A DNA stretch of 64,000 nucleotides from an uncultured Bacteroidales bacterium (GTDB lineage Bacteria; Bacteroidota; Bacteroidia; Bacteroidales; UBA4417): positions 58,900 to 122,899 of the forward strand of contig CAIRMR010000056.1 of the NCBI GenBank assembly GCA_903879715.1. Reading direction: 5' to 3'. How positions within the stretch are numbered: the stretch's first letter is position 1; every line of letters begins with the position of its first letter. The notes under the pieces are model-generated. The model saw only the letters and a list, made by a program, of their open reading frames with translations. It was not told where the DNA came from and made no database searches. Shown here in pieces: positions 8,581-17,141 of this stretch. Position numbers and translations under genes: made by a program.

Positions 8581-8631
8581 ATTCATTGCAATAAGTGAAT
8601 CTATCTGATAATGTGATATATATAAATATCA
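8581..8631. promoter_or_regulatory. Cluster of dyad-symmetric candidate operators upstream of the sulfur operon
   Basis: Two dyads lie close together: ATTCATT-N6-AGTGAAT (8581-8600, one mismatch) and TGATAT-N6-ATATCA (8614-8631, perfect arms). A third, ATCAC-N7-GTGAT, lies at 8732-8748. The spacing resembles sites for dimeric CRP/FNR-type regulators, which would suit anaerobic sulfur respiration, but no exact FNR consensus is present and AT-rich DNA yields dyads by chance. Confidence 0.3.
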
Positions 8632-8777
8632 ACGCAAAACATGATATTTTGAATCTGCACCTATCTTACTCAACCACTGGCATATACAATCTTCTTTAGA
8701 ACGTTTATAAATTTCGGGGACTAATATGCATATCACTGATTTTGTGATGCTTACAATTTACTATAACTACTCAACGT

Positions 8778-8796
8778 AAAAACTGTCACAGGACAG
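8778..8796 (-). terminator. Weak intrinsic terminator after the sucrose-phosphorylase operon
   Basis: On the minus strand CTGTC pairs with GACAG across a 4-base loop and is followed by five T residues. It lies 64 bases past the stop of the MFS gene. The 5-bp stem is short, so efficiency is uncertain. Confidence 0.45.
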
Positions 8797-8859
8797 AAAA
8801 AAACATGATTTAGAGCCTAGTTGTAATTTCTCTAAAAGATCAGAATTGAAAAAGTTGAA

Positions 8860-10101
8860 TTATCGTTGCTCATACTCACTTTGATCAAGTTGTTGAAGTT
8901 GCTTTTTCGTTGGGTTGAAAATCCAGTTCAGCAGCAGTCCGGTGAAAAGCAACCCGGCAAATACGGAAGCAAGCATAAATCCATATTTGGCATCCTGCCC
9001 GAATGCATCGCTTACAGCACCCATTGCCAAAGGCCCCAAAGCAGCTCCGGCAGCGGTAAAAAACAAAATGACCCCTGCTACAGCGCCATGTTGAACTTTT
9101 GGGAAACAACTTATCCCTTTTGAATTCAAAGTTGGATAAATAACCGACATAAAAAGTCCTGATAAAGGCAGAAGGACAACTGCAAATCCCACACCCCCTA
9201 AAATACTGCCAACAAAGCAAGTCAAAATTGCAAAACTGAAAAATGTGAGCACAGCAGCCCAGTTATAACGCGCCATTATCCATGCGCCAATAAAACGACC
9301 ACCGGCGCGGAAAATAAAAAATATCGGCAGGGCATAGGTCGCAATCAAAATAGCATCTCCTTTATACCCTGCAATCAGGGTCGGCATCCACACATAAATT
9401 GCACATTCCACTGACACATAGAGAAATGCGCCAAGCGAAAACCCAAGGGCATACCTGTTTTTTAACATTCCAAGTGTACGATTAAAGTTGATAGGCTCAC
9501 CGGTTTTAACTGTGGTTACGGGATATTTTACAAATAGTGCCATCAGGATAAGTACAGCGCAGAGTGTTCCGGCGATTACATAAAGCCATTTCCAATCCAC
9601 ATTTTCGCGGAGCAGATAGCTGACAATAAAAGGGCCTATAATTGCTCCTACACCGAAAAATCCTTCAACCGTATTCATGGTCGAGGTATGATCCTTTGTT
9701 GATGTGGTAATGTCGCCGATAAGTGCCAGTGCAGCAGTTTTAAACACGCCTATTGCTACTCCCGAAACCATGAGTAAAGCAAGAAAAAAAGCAAAGGAAT
9801 TTCCTATTACAAATAGATATGAGTTCAGCGCAAAAAGGCTGAGCCCAATTATAATTGTTTTTTTTCTGCCAAGTTTGTCGGCGAGATAGCCCAGGAAAAT
9901 TCCTGCCAGCGCAATGGCAGTCATCGGGCCATAGTGAAACAATCCTGCCGCTGTCATGCTCAGGTTAAACTGCTTCATCACCTCCGGAATTATTACTCCT
10001 ACGGCATCAGTTGTCATGGCAAACATCATGAACATCATGTAAGTAAGCCACTTAATTATTGTAAGATTGTGATTTTCTGTCTTGATTATTAAATTACCCA
10101 T
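8860..10101 (-). CDS. MFS transporter, probable sugar importer
   Basis: 413 residues with twelve predicted membrane segments. The loop GYLADKLGRKKTI after segment 2 is the conserved MFS motif A (GxLaDrxGrkxxl). The gene starts 27 bases after the stop of the GH13_18 phosphorylase gene, third in a kinase-phosphorylase-transporter operon. By context it should bring sucrose or a related glucoside across the inner membrane so that the cytoplasmic phosphorylase (no signal peptide) can act on it. The family has wide substrate range, so the sugar is inferred from neighbours only. Confidence 0.85.
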   Translation of the reverse strand: MGNLIIKTENHNLTIIKWLTYMMFMMFAMTTDAVGVIIPEVMKQFNLSMTAAGLFHYGPMTAIALAGIFLGYLADKLGRKKTIIIGLSLFALNSYLFVIGNSFAFFLALLMVSGVAIGVFKTAALALIGDITTSTKDHTSTMNTVEGFFGVGAIIGPFIVSYLLRENVDWKWLYVIAGTLCAVLILMALFVKYPVTTVKTGEPINFNRTLGMLKNRYALGFSLGAFLYVSVECAIYVWMPTLIAGYKGDAILIATYALPIFFIFRAGGRFIGAWIMARYNWAAVLTFFSFAILTCFVGSILGGVGFAVVLLPLSGLFMSVIYPTLNSKGISCFPKVQHGAVAGVILFFTAAGAALGPLAMGAVSDAFGQDAKYGFMLASVFAGLLFTGLLLNWIFNPTKKQLQQLDQSEYEQR

Positions 10102-10128
10102 ACGAAGCTATGATTAGGATTATGTGTG

Positions 10129-11598
10129 TTAAAGCGTGTAATTTAGTGTGTTGCCCGTTGTATCGGTATAAGTGATCAGCGATTTATAGGTTTTCAGATC
10201 AATGTGTAAAGTACAACTCATTTGATCCTTCTTCCATGAAAGTTCAATTTCCTGATCGGAAGTATCCGTAACTTTAAATTCGCCGTTAAATGCCGGATAT
10301 TCGTTCCTGAAACGGATAAGTGATAACAATCTTTGAACAACCGGTTTGTGAACTGATTCGTCAATTTCAGCTACAGTGTAATTGTGCCGGTTTATTTCAC
10401 GGCCTTCGCCGGTAAGTTTTACGTTTTCAACATCATTTTCGCCAGCGAGCAAACCCACATAATAGACTTGTGGAATTCCCGGGGCAAAAAACTGAATCGC
10501 GCGTGCAGCCAGGTAGGCATCATCATCACAATTGAGCAGCGAATAATAAGAACCCCTGATCTGATGGACATCAAATCCATCCTTATCTTTGTGCTTGTCG
10601 GAAAAAATCAGGCTCAGGTTGGCACCTCTTTCAAGGCAAACATCAACCAACTTCTTTGCATCTTCCGTTTTCGCCAAATCATCCATATCTGGTTTTACCG
10701 GCACTCCATCATGACAATCGAGCATGGTAAATTGTTTGTGCGGCCTTATTTTTAAATAATCGCACAGTTTTGAACCGGATTTATTTATAAGCGTATCCAG
10801 AACGGTGTAGGGCAGGATGAAATCGTAAATCCAATACCCATGTCCGGCCAGTTTATTCTGTATGGTATAATGTGAATGGACTTCGGGTAATAACTCAATT
10901 CCGAGCGAAGCAGCCAGTTTCGAAACCCATTCCATAAACCCATAAATTTCGGGTTCAACGAAAAAGCAGCTTGTTCCTAACTTTTTACTAATATATCCAA
11001 CTGCATCGAGCCTGACGAGTTTCACATTCTGTTTACTGAAATTTACCAGGAAATCTCTCAGAAGCTCCCGGGCAATTTTGGAGTTTAGATCCAGATCTAT
11101 TTGCTCTGATGGATCTTGTTTGCCAAAAGTAGTCCAGACTTTTTCTGTTTTACCTGTTTTTTCGATGGTAAAAGACGAGTATGGAGCTGTTCGGCGAAGG
11201 AACATTTTGTCAATATCAGCATCTACCGGTTTCCCCTCAGGCCAAATCTTATCCAATGTCAGAAACAGATCCGCAAATTCGGATTCTTGTCCCTTTTTTA
11301 AAAAATCCTGAAACCATTCCGACTGCCTGGAAATATGATTAACCATCAGGTCGAGCATCACATCAAAGTTTTCGGTTATTTGCCTGATATCATCCCAGGA
11401 TCCAAATTCAGGTTCAATTTCCAGGTATGTCAGAGGAGCAAAACCCCTGTCGCCTGACGACGGGAAAGGGGGCAATATATGAACGCCTCCTTTAAAAATG
11501 TCGGAAAAGTATTTTAGAAGTACGGTATTGAGTGTTTTTAAATTACCACCCAATGAATCGGGATAAGTAATAAGCTGAACCTGGTTTTTAACGGCCAT
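10129..11598 (-). CDS. GH13_18 glucoside phosphorylase, probably sucrose phosphorylase
   Basis: 489 residues, the usual length for sucrose phosphorylase, without a signal peptide. The N-terminal VQLITYPDSLGG matches the opening strand of this subfamily. Catalytic residues are visible: nucleophile D198 in RLDAVGY, acid/base E239 in LLPEVHSHY, and transition-state stabiliser D297 in LDCHDGVP. The GIPQVYYVGLLAGENDVE block is also typical. The reaction would be sucrose plus phosphate to alpha-glucose-1-phosphate and fructose. Other GH13_18 members act on sucrose-6-phosphate, glucosylglycerol or glucosylglycerate, and these cannot be excluded, especially with a kinase gene 9 bases upstream. It is very likely under control of the nearby LacI-type regulator. 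Confidence 0.85.
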   Translation of the reverse strand: MAVKNQVQLITYPDSLGGNLKTLNTVLLKYFSDIFKGGVHILPPFPSSGDRGFAPLTYLEIEPEFGSWDDIRQITENFDVMLDLMVNHISRQSEWFQDFLKKGQESEFADLFLTLDKIWPEGKPVDADIDKMFLRRTAPYSSFTIEKTGKTEKVWTTFGKQDPSEQIDLDLNSKIARELLRDFLVNFSKQNVKLVRLDAVGYISKKLGTSCFFVEPEIYGFMEWVSKLAASLGIELLPEVHSHYTIQNKLAGHGYWIYDFILPYTVLDTLINKSGSKLCDYLKIRPHKQFTMLDCHDGVPVKPDMDDLAKTEDAKKLVDVCLERGANLSLIFSDKHKDKDGFDVHQIRGSYYSLLNCDDDAYLAARAIQFFAPGIPQVYYVGLLAGENDVENVKLTGEGREINRHNYTVAEIDESVHKPVVQRLLSLIRFRNEYPAFNGEFKVTDTSDQEIELSWKKDQMSCTLHIDLKTYKSLITYTDTTGNTLNYTL

Positions 11599-11607
11599 GA
11601 TTTTTAT

Positions 11608-12240
11608 TTATTCGTTAAACAGTACATCGAAATCCTTAGTTACTACAATGTCGGCTAAAAGTCTGTGGCCAGCAATAATTTTGTGTTCAGTAATTAATAT
11701 TTGTTCGGTAAAAGGATCGTTTACCTCGTTTCTGCGGTTTCGTTTTTTTCGATCTTCGAGTGTGTCGAACCTGTTACGATCGATAAATATTTTGGTATCT
11801 ACGTTTTTAAGCAATGTGGCGTAAGTGCCTTCTGCAATAACAACTTTAATTCCTACTAAACTGATATTTATATCGTTAATAGAATTTTGAACTGGATCTA
11901 TAACAGGTTTTGTAATTGATTCTTCCCCTTTTACAGCATCATTCAGGTTTTTTTGCAGCAAATCCATCTTTATTTCCATGTGAGGGCCAAGCCAGTCCGG
12001 GTCCTCTTTCCTTCTGATATCGTTAAATTTAGGTGTCAGGTAACAATAATGATCCTGCCCTAGTATCACTGTTTTGAATCCACATTTTTCCAACTCAACT
12101 GCAATAGATTTGGCAGTTTCTGATTTTCCGCAACCGGATTCGCCTGCCACGGTGATGGTATATCTGGAGGGTTTGGATGCGATTTTCCCGGATAAACAGG
12201 AAACAATTATATCAACAAATTTTTTGTAAAGCTCTTCCAT
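11608..12240 (-). CDS. Uridine kinase/phosphoribulokinase-family P-loop kinase
   Basis: 210 residues. Walker A is VAGESGCGKSETA (residues 31-43) and GQDHYCYLTP (61-70) occupies the position of the substrate-binding Asp segment of uridine kinase-like enzymes. R-rich KKRNRRNEVNDPF resembles their lid region. It is the first gene of an operon with the GH13_18 phosphorylase and MFS transporter. Genuine uridine kinase is usually encoded elsewhere, so a role in phosphorylating a product of the operon (fructose, glycerate or another polyol) is possible but inferred. Confidence 0.75.
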   Translation of the reverse strand: MEELYKKFVDIIVSCLSGKIASKPSRYTITVAGESGCGKSETAKSIAVELEKCGFKTVILGQDHYCYLTPKFNDIRRKEDPDWLGPHMEIKMDLLQKNLNDAVKGEESITKPVIDPVQNSINDINISLVGIKVVIAEGTYATLLKNVDTKIFIDRNRFDTLEDRKKRNRRNEVNDPFTEQILITEHKIIAGHRLLADIVVTKDFDVLFNE

Positions 12241-12447
12241 TTCTAAAATATTAATAGTACTAATTTTAGAGAGATTGTATTAATTTATGATTCTGATTTC
12301 ACTCTTTTGCACCGTCGTCTGTCGGGGGTGTTTGCAAACTTGCAGAAAAATCATTTGTCTGCTTTGTTAATAGCAGGCATCAATCCCCAAAGTAAGCGAA
12401 ATCTTTTTTTGCCCAAAAATCACTATCTGTTGATCTTATGTACAATT

Positions 12448-12484
12448 GAAAAAGTTCTTCTCCTGGAATTTCAGGAGAAGAACT
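12448..12484 (-). terminator. Strong intrinsic terminator of the TonB receptor gene
   Basis: A perfect 13-bp stem, AGTTCTTCTCCTG (12453-12465) with CAGGAGAAGAACT (12472-12484), has a 6-base loop and is followed on the minus strand by a T-run. It lies 84 bases after the receptor stop and separates that transcript from the kinase operon. The rest of the 12241-12567 gap shows no gene. Confidence 0.85.
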
Positions 12485-12567
12485 GGTAAACAAGGGAAGC
12501 CTTAAATTAATCAAATTATTGGTATCCAAATGTTTACATGTATAAATCAGCCAATCAAACCCAAAAA

Positions 12568-15204
12568 TTAAAATCTGTAGGTGAGTGATAGTGTAGATGC
12601 CCTGCCGGTAATTGGGCGTGCCCGCATGTAATTGGTTGTGTTATCCACAAACGCATCGCCTTCCATTTCGGTGAAGCCTAACGTGTTGGTTAAATTATTG
12701 ACGTTGGCACTGAGCGTGAAGCCTTTGGTGATATCGTAACTTGCAAAGGCATTCAAATACAGGTAGGCTGGCAATACAATGGCATTATCGTTTTGCGAAT
12801 ATACTTTTGTCGTGCCAATAAAACTCAAGCCAATAACTGCTTTTTTGTAGGTATAGGATGGATTTATGTTGTACATAAATGCTGGTGTGCGGCGTGGAAC
12901 ATTTCCAACTTCTGTTTCGGAAAGGCTTTTCTTGATTTTAGCGGCAGTATAAATTGCGCTTGCAGTAGCATTAAAGTTGCCAAGGTTTACCGAAGTTTCA
13001 AATTCGGCACCCGCAGAGTTGAATTCGGTATTTATGGTTTTGCCAAATTCCTCGTTCTGTTCGGAAATATAGCTATAGAAACCAGTTACAGTAAAGGCGA
13101 TTTTTGGCGAATTGTACTTCAACCCTAATTCGGCTTGGCTTACTTTATCGGCATCAAGGCCCTCGATTGTATTGCCAGCCGGGGTGAGGAATGAAGAATA
13201 GAGCAACCTGTCGGCATTGGCCCTGCCTCCATTGCTGTAGCGGGCGTAAACGGCTTTGGAATTGTCAATCTTAAGATTGGCACCAAGGGAGTATGAAACA
13301 TAGCTAAAGTCATAATTAACTGGTTTAACTTCGGAAGTATTTAAAACGGTAACACTTTCTTCGACCGGTGAAATTGCCCCGTCGTTGTTCACATCAATGG
13401 TAGCTTGTTTATTGCCAAGATAATATCCGGTGGCATCCCCGAAATCGTATCTGATACTGGCATCAACATTGATCATATCAGTAAGCTCAACGCCTGCATT
13501 GGCGTAGGGGGCATCAATTGTATAGTTCATATCGTAACCGCGTGTGCAACAGTTTCCCCATGCAGGTATTCCGTGAGCCGTAAGTCCGCCTTCGCTATAA
13601 AAGGAATTGTCGCTGCTTGCAATATTTACCAGACGGGGCTGGCTTTGAACATCAGTGGTGTATGTTTGCCATAGCCATGTCATGTTAATGCGCTGATTGG
13701 CTTTATAATATCCGGCGGTAAGGTTAACTTTATTGAATTTCTTTGTCAGAAAAAAGTCATTGGTGAAATTATCGAGGCTGTTGATTTGAACATCAAAAGT
13801 GGCGATTTTCATTAGCAATCCATTTCCGTTTAGGTTTGATAATTCAGAAGCAGTTAAAGCCATGCCTGCATTTTCGCCATAAGCGTAACTGGCAGTATAA
13901 TTTGCGCCTCCAATACTTTGGGCCAAGGCATCAGCTTTCATAATTTGAACAGGGAATGGGGCATTGAAGGAACCTGAATTGAATGCTTTTCTGCCTTTGT
14001 TGGTAATTTTCCATCCTTCGCCCAAATCGAATGCAAACTCGGTTCCAAATGAATTGGAAATAGGATGCATCCCATCGGCCATATCGGTTGTGCGGCTGTT
14101 GCCGTTTCCGTCAACGCTTAATATATGTAAAAATTCAGGACTTTGCAACGCTGCATTTTTTGCGTCAAAGCCAGGGATGGATTCAAAATTAGGATCTTTA
14201 CCAGTTCCTGAAGCCATAACCGGCATTGGCATATACGAAATTGCCTTGTCGTCCAGATGTTTGAAATAAACACGGACGTATCCATTTTTAAATTCTTTGG
14301 TAAGGTTAGCTTTAAGCTGACCGCCGTAATTGGCGTTGTACCCGGCATCGCGGGGACCTGTGCCCGTGCGGAAAAAACCGCCTAAGTGAAAGCGCCATCC
14401 ATTTGCAATGGGGGCACCATATTCAAAGTCTGTCCTTAAATTCTTGTAATCAAGGCCAAAAGTGGTTCCTATAGTGCCGCCTTCAACAGCACCGTTTTTA
14501 CTGATAAAATTGATAATCCCGGCAGGTGAATTGCTGGCAAATGTAGAAGCTGATCCTCCGCGAATAGCTTCGATGCGCGAAATGGTTTGATCCGCACGTA
14601 AAAATATATCTGCGTTGCCAAAGGCAATGTCGCCGAATTGCATCACAGGCAATCCATCTTCGTGCAATTGTAAAAATTTGGCACCACCTGTTGAAATTGG
14701 AATACCACGTACCGATATGTTGGCGTTACCTTCGCCCCCGGTGGATTCGGAATGTACACCAGGAATGGATTTGAAGATTTCTGCTGTGGTTACCGCACCT
14801 AATCTTTCGATAGATTTAGGCTTTATACTTGTTATCGCTACACTCGATTCCAGGGCTGATTTGTTGTTTACCACACCGGTGACAACAAACTCACTAAGGT
14901 TCATTGCATCCTGAATCAAGGTTACTTCCAATGTTTTTTGCCCTTTTACAGGTATTTCCTGGGAGGCGTAGCCAATGAAAGTAAAAAAAAGCACTGTGTT
15001 AGCATCAGGTACATTTAACGAAAATTTACCGTCAACATCGGTTATTGTACCTTGAGTAGTTCCTTTTATCTGCACACTTACACCCGGAAGTGTGCCAGTG
15101 TTGTCCTTTACAATACCGCTAACAGTTCCTTGTGCGGAAACATATACGGTGCTCAGTAACGAGAAGCAAAGGGCGTAAATAATCAGTAAAAGTTTTTTTT
15201 TCAT
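12568..15204 (-). CDS. TonB-dependent outer-membrane receptor
   Basis: 878 residues from the ATG at 15204, chosen because it begins a clear signal peptide (MKKKLLLIIYALCF, cleavage near VSAQG); the frame extends 39 codons further upstream without signal features. A CarboxypepD_reg-like domain (GTVSGIVKDNTG) comes first. The plug domain follows (FVVTGVVNNKSALESS, SVRGIP, IEAIRGGSAS), then a beta-barrel ending in aromatic SLTYRF. No SusD partner is encoded nearby, so this is a stand-alone receptor rather than a SusC/D pair. The divergent LacI regulator, the palindrome just upstream and the adjacent sucrose module suggest uptake of sucrose or an oligosaccharide. Confidence 0.9.
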   Translation of the reverse strand: MKKKLLLIIYALCFSLLSTVYVSAQGTVSGIVKDNTGTLPGVSVQIKGTTQGTITDVDGKFSLNVPDANTVLFFTFIGYASQEIPVKGQKTLEVTLIQDAMNLSEFVVTGVVNNKSALESSVAITSIKPKSIERLGAVTTAEIFKSIPGVHSESTGGEGNANISVRGIPISTGGAKFLQLHEDGLPVMQFGDIAFGNADIFLRADQTISRIEAIRGGSASTFASNSPAGIINFISKNGAVEGGTIGTTFGLDYKNLRTDFEYGAPIANGWRFHLGGFFRTGTGPRDAGYNANYGGQLKANLTKEFKNGYVRVYFKHLDDKAISYMPMPVMASGTGKDPNFESIPGFDAKNAALQSPEFLHILSVDGNGNSRTTDMADGMHPISNSFGTEFAFDLGEGWKITNKGRKAFNSGSFNAPFPVQIMKADALAQSIGGANYTASYAYGENAGMALTASELSNLNGNGLLMKIATFDVQINSLDNFTNDFFLTKKFNKVNLTAGYYKANQRINMTWLWQTYTTDVQSQPRLVNIASSDNSFYSEGGLTAHGIPAWGNCCTRGYDMNYTIDAPYANAGVELTDMINVDASIRYDFGDATGYYLGNKQATIDVNNDGAISPVEESVTVLNTSEVKPVNYDFSYVSYSLGANLKIDNSKAVYARYSNGGRANADRLLYSSFLTPAGNTIEGLDADKVSQAELGLKYNSPKIAFTVTGFYSYISEQNEEFGKTINTEFNSAGAEFETSVNLGNFNATASAIYTAAKIKKSLSETEVGNVPRRTPAFMYNINPSYTYKKAVIGLSFIGTTKVYSQNDNAIVLPAYLYLNAFASYDITKGFTLSANVNNLTNTLGFTEMEGDAFVDNTTNYMRARPITGRASTLSLTYRF

Positions 15205-15318
15205 AATGGTTGGGGTTAAGTTGGTTAATAGATTAATTCCACACAAAGAAAAAGCATAAATTCGGAATAAAAACAGCTGAAAACCAATGTAATGCGAATA
15301 AACAACCCCAAACGTTCT

Positions 15319-15332
15319 CACAAACGTTTGTG
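15319..15332. promoter_or_regulatory. 14-bp perfect palindrome, candidate LacI-family operator
   Basis: CACAAACGTTTGTG is a perfect palindrome with the central CG typical of LacI/GalR operators. A degenerate half-copy (CAAACGTT) lies just downstream at 15309-15316 relative to the receptor gene. The site is 115 bases before the receptor start and between it and the divergent lacI-type gene, so it could control both. Confidence 0.65.
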
Positions 15333-15338
15333 GTTAAC

Positions 15339-15357
15339 AACTTTTTAGAAAAAAGTT
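15339..15357. repeat. Small inverted repeat AACTTTTT-aga-AAAAAGTT
   Basis: Perfect 8-bp arms around a 3-base spacer, directly beside the candidate LacI operator. It may be a second protein-binding site or a chance AT-rich dyad. Confidence 0.4.
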
Positions 15358-15640
15358 ATGATAAATGAACTAAAGTAGTAGAGCTAAAAATTATTTTATG
15401 AATAATTGCTGTTTTTATTTACTTTTACCGTAGCATGAAAGGGTATAAAATGGCTCTTCAGAATGGAATGATACAATCCGATTAATACCAACTTCCCGAA
15501 TACATATTATAAAGATTAAAGCATAGATTAAGGTTGAGGTAAGGTTGAAGCCGTTGGCACGCGACCATTATTTTAACCCCATCATAAGTTTTGTAAGAAA
15601 GTTAAAAGGTAATAACTGCCAGTAAATCAGTTTATGGATC

Positions 15641-16651
15641 ATGAGAATAAACACTATCAAACTTAAAGACATTGCTCAGGCACTAGGTGTTTCTATCTCA
15701 ACGGTAAGCCGCGCATTAAAAGATCATCCTGATGTTAAACCAGAGACTATTAAAGCGGCAAAGGAATTAGCCGAATTGCTGCATTATAAACCTGATACCA
15801 ATGCACTTTCGCTTCGAAACAGGAAAAGTAAAATTATTGGCTATATAACACCAGAAATATCCTCCTTCTTTTTTCCTTCAGTTTTGAAAGGAATTGAAGA
15901 AATAACCGATAAAAAAGGATACAGCGTTATGATCCTTCAATCCAATGAATCGTACGAGAAAGAAGTTGATTGTACCGAAACCCTGTTAGCAAACAATGTG
16001 GACGGATTGATTATCTCAGTTACAAAGGAAACTAAGCTTTTCCATCATTTTAAAATGGCAAAATCCGGAGGGGTTCCCATCGTTTTTATCGATAAAGTTC
16101 CGACTGATTATGAAGGGGATAAAATTTCTGTTGATGGCCAGGACGGTACTTTTAAAGCTGTTGAATATCTTATAGTCAAGGGATATAAAAGAATAGCTAT
16201 CGGATTGGGTAATCCTAATATTTCTATTTCCAAAAACCGGCTTAATGGCTATTTGAAGGCATTAAACAAATACAATATTGCTGTAAATCAAGAATATATA
16301 TATAATAGTAACAATACTGAAGAAGCTGAATTTCTCACAAATAAATTATTGGAATTACCCTCACCTCCCGATGCAATATTTTCAATCAGCGACCAGGTGG
16401 TTGCAGGAGTTATGATTGCAATAAATAAGAAAAGCCTGAAAATACCCGAACAAATAGCAGTATTAAGTTTTGGTGATGAACCATTCTGCAATATGTTCAA
16501 CCCCCCGTTAACAACAATTACTCCCTTAGGATATGAATTGGGCAAGGAATGTGCCCAGCTTTTAATTGAGCGGATCGAAAGCAATGAGACTTATTATACT
16601 CCAGTTGTCAAAAAGCTAAAGACTGAATTGATAATAAGGAAATCTACTTAG
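15641..16651 (+). CDS. LacI-family transcriptional regulator
   Basis: 336 residues. Residues ~7-55 form the LacI helix-turn-helix (IKLKDIAQALGVSISTVSRALKDHP) with the hinge region NALSLRNRKSKIIGY. The periplasmic-binding-like effector domain follows, with the usual DGLIISV and AIGLGNPN strands and the C-terminal LELPSPPDAIFSISDQVVAG segment. The gene is divergent from the TonB receptor. It probably represses, in the absence of a sugar ligand, the receptor gene and perhaps the phosphorylase operon. The effector cannot be named from sequence. Confidence 0.92.
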   Translation: MRINTIKLKDIAQALGVSISTVSRALKDHPDVKPETIKAAKELAELLHYKPDTNALSLRNRKSKIIGYITPEISSFFFPSVLKGIEEITDKKGYSVMILQSNESYEKEVDCTETLLANNVDGLIISVTKETKLFHHFKMAKSGGVPIVFIDKVPTDYEGDKISVDGQDGTFKAVEYLIVKGYKRIAIGLGNPNISISKNRLNGYLKALNKYNIAVNQEYIYNSNNTEEAEFLTNKLLELPSPPDAIFSISDQVVAGVMIAINKKSLKIPEQIAVLSFGDEPFCNMFNPPLTTITPLGYELGKECAQLLIERIESNETYYTPVVKKLKTELIIRKST

Positions 16652-16707
16652 CTAATACATATTTGAGGATATCTGACTTGCTATGTTAAAACAAAATCTT
16701 TATAGTT

Positions 16708-17139
16708 TTGGCGAATATTAAAAATGAATTGGATAACGACAGATTTATAGACAGGAAAACTTTCCTGAGGCTGGCAAGTTTCGGCATAGTTGCGGCATTT
16801 ATGGCACTGTGGAGCATTATGACAGCGAAAAGCAAACTGCTGTCGGAGCAACCACTAGTTAGCAGGATTAATACTGCTAAACTGGGAACCGGTATTTTTC
16901 TGTTCGAAAAATATATTTTAGTTAAATCGGAGTCCTCGATAAAAGTTTTTTCAAATAAATGCACCCATGCCGGTTGCAGGATAAACCAGGAAATCGATGG
17001 GCAACTGATTTGTCCGTGTCATGGCTCACGGTATGATTCATCCACAGGCAATGTGTTGCAAGGACCGGCAGGACTGCCTTTATCAACAATCCCTTTCACT
17101 GCTGATATAAAAACCGGCGAAATCACAATAAAAATCTAA
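16708..17139 (+). CDS. Rieske [2Fe-2S] protein of a cytochrome b complex
   Basis: 143 residues. An N-terminal membrane anchor ([16 protein letters not shown]) resembles the Tat-type anchor of Rieske proteins. The cluster motifs are complete: CTHAGC and CPCHGSRYD supply two Cys and two His. It ends two bases before the cytochrome b-multiheme gene, so the two proteins surely form one complex. The frame opens with TTG at 16708; a second TTG at 16729 would shorten the leader, and a TAGTTTTG sequence overlapping the first TTG could be a promoter -7 element, which would favour the later start. No in-frame ATG precedes the anchor. Confidence 0.9.
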   Translation: MANIKNELDNDRFIDRKTFLRLASFGIVAAFMALWSIMTAKSKLLSEQPLVSRINTAKLGTGIFLFEKYILVKSESSIKVFSNKCTHAGCRINQEIDGQLICPCHGSRYDSSTGNVLQGPAGLPLSTIPFTADIKTGEITIKI

Positions 17140-17141
17140 AA

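Noticed and set aside
12330..12339. GTTTGCAAAC palindrome upstream of the kinase operon as a second LacI operator
   Set aside because: Its half-sites are in the opposite arrangement to CACAAACGTTTGTG, and a 10-bp palindrome is common by chance.
12568..15204. SusC-type receptor of a polysaccharide utilisation locus
   Set aside because: No SusD gene or sigma/anti-sigma pair adjoins it, and its regulator is of LacI type.
16703..16710. TAGTTTTG as a certain promoter of the Rieske gene
   Set aside because: It overlaps the first TTG start and lacks a spaced -33 element; kept only as a remark in the gene entry.
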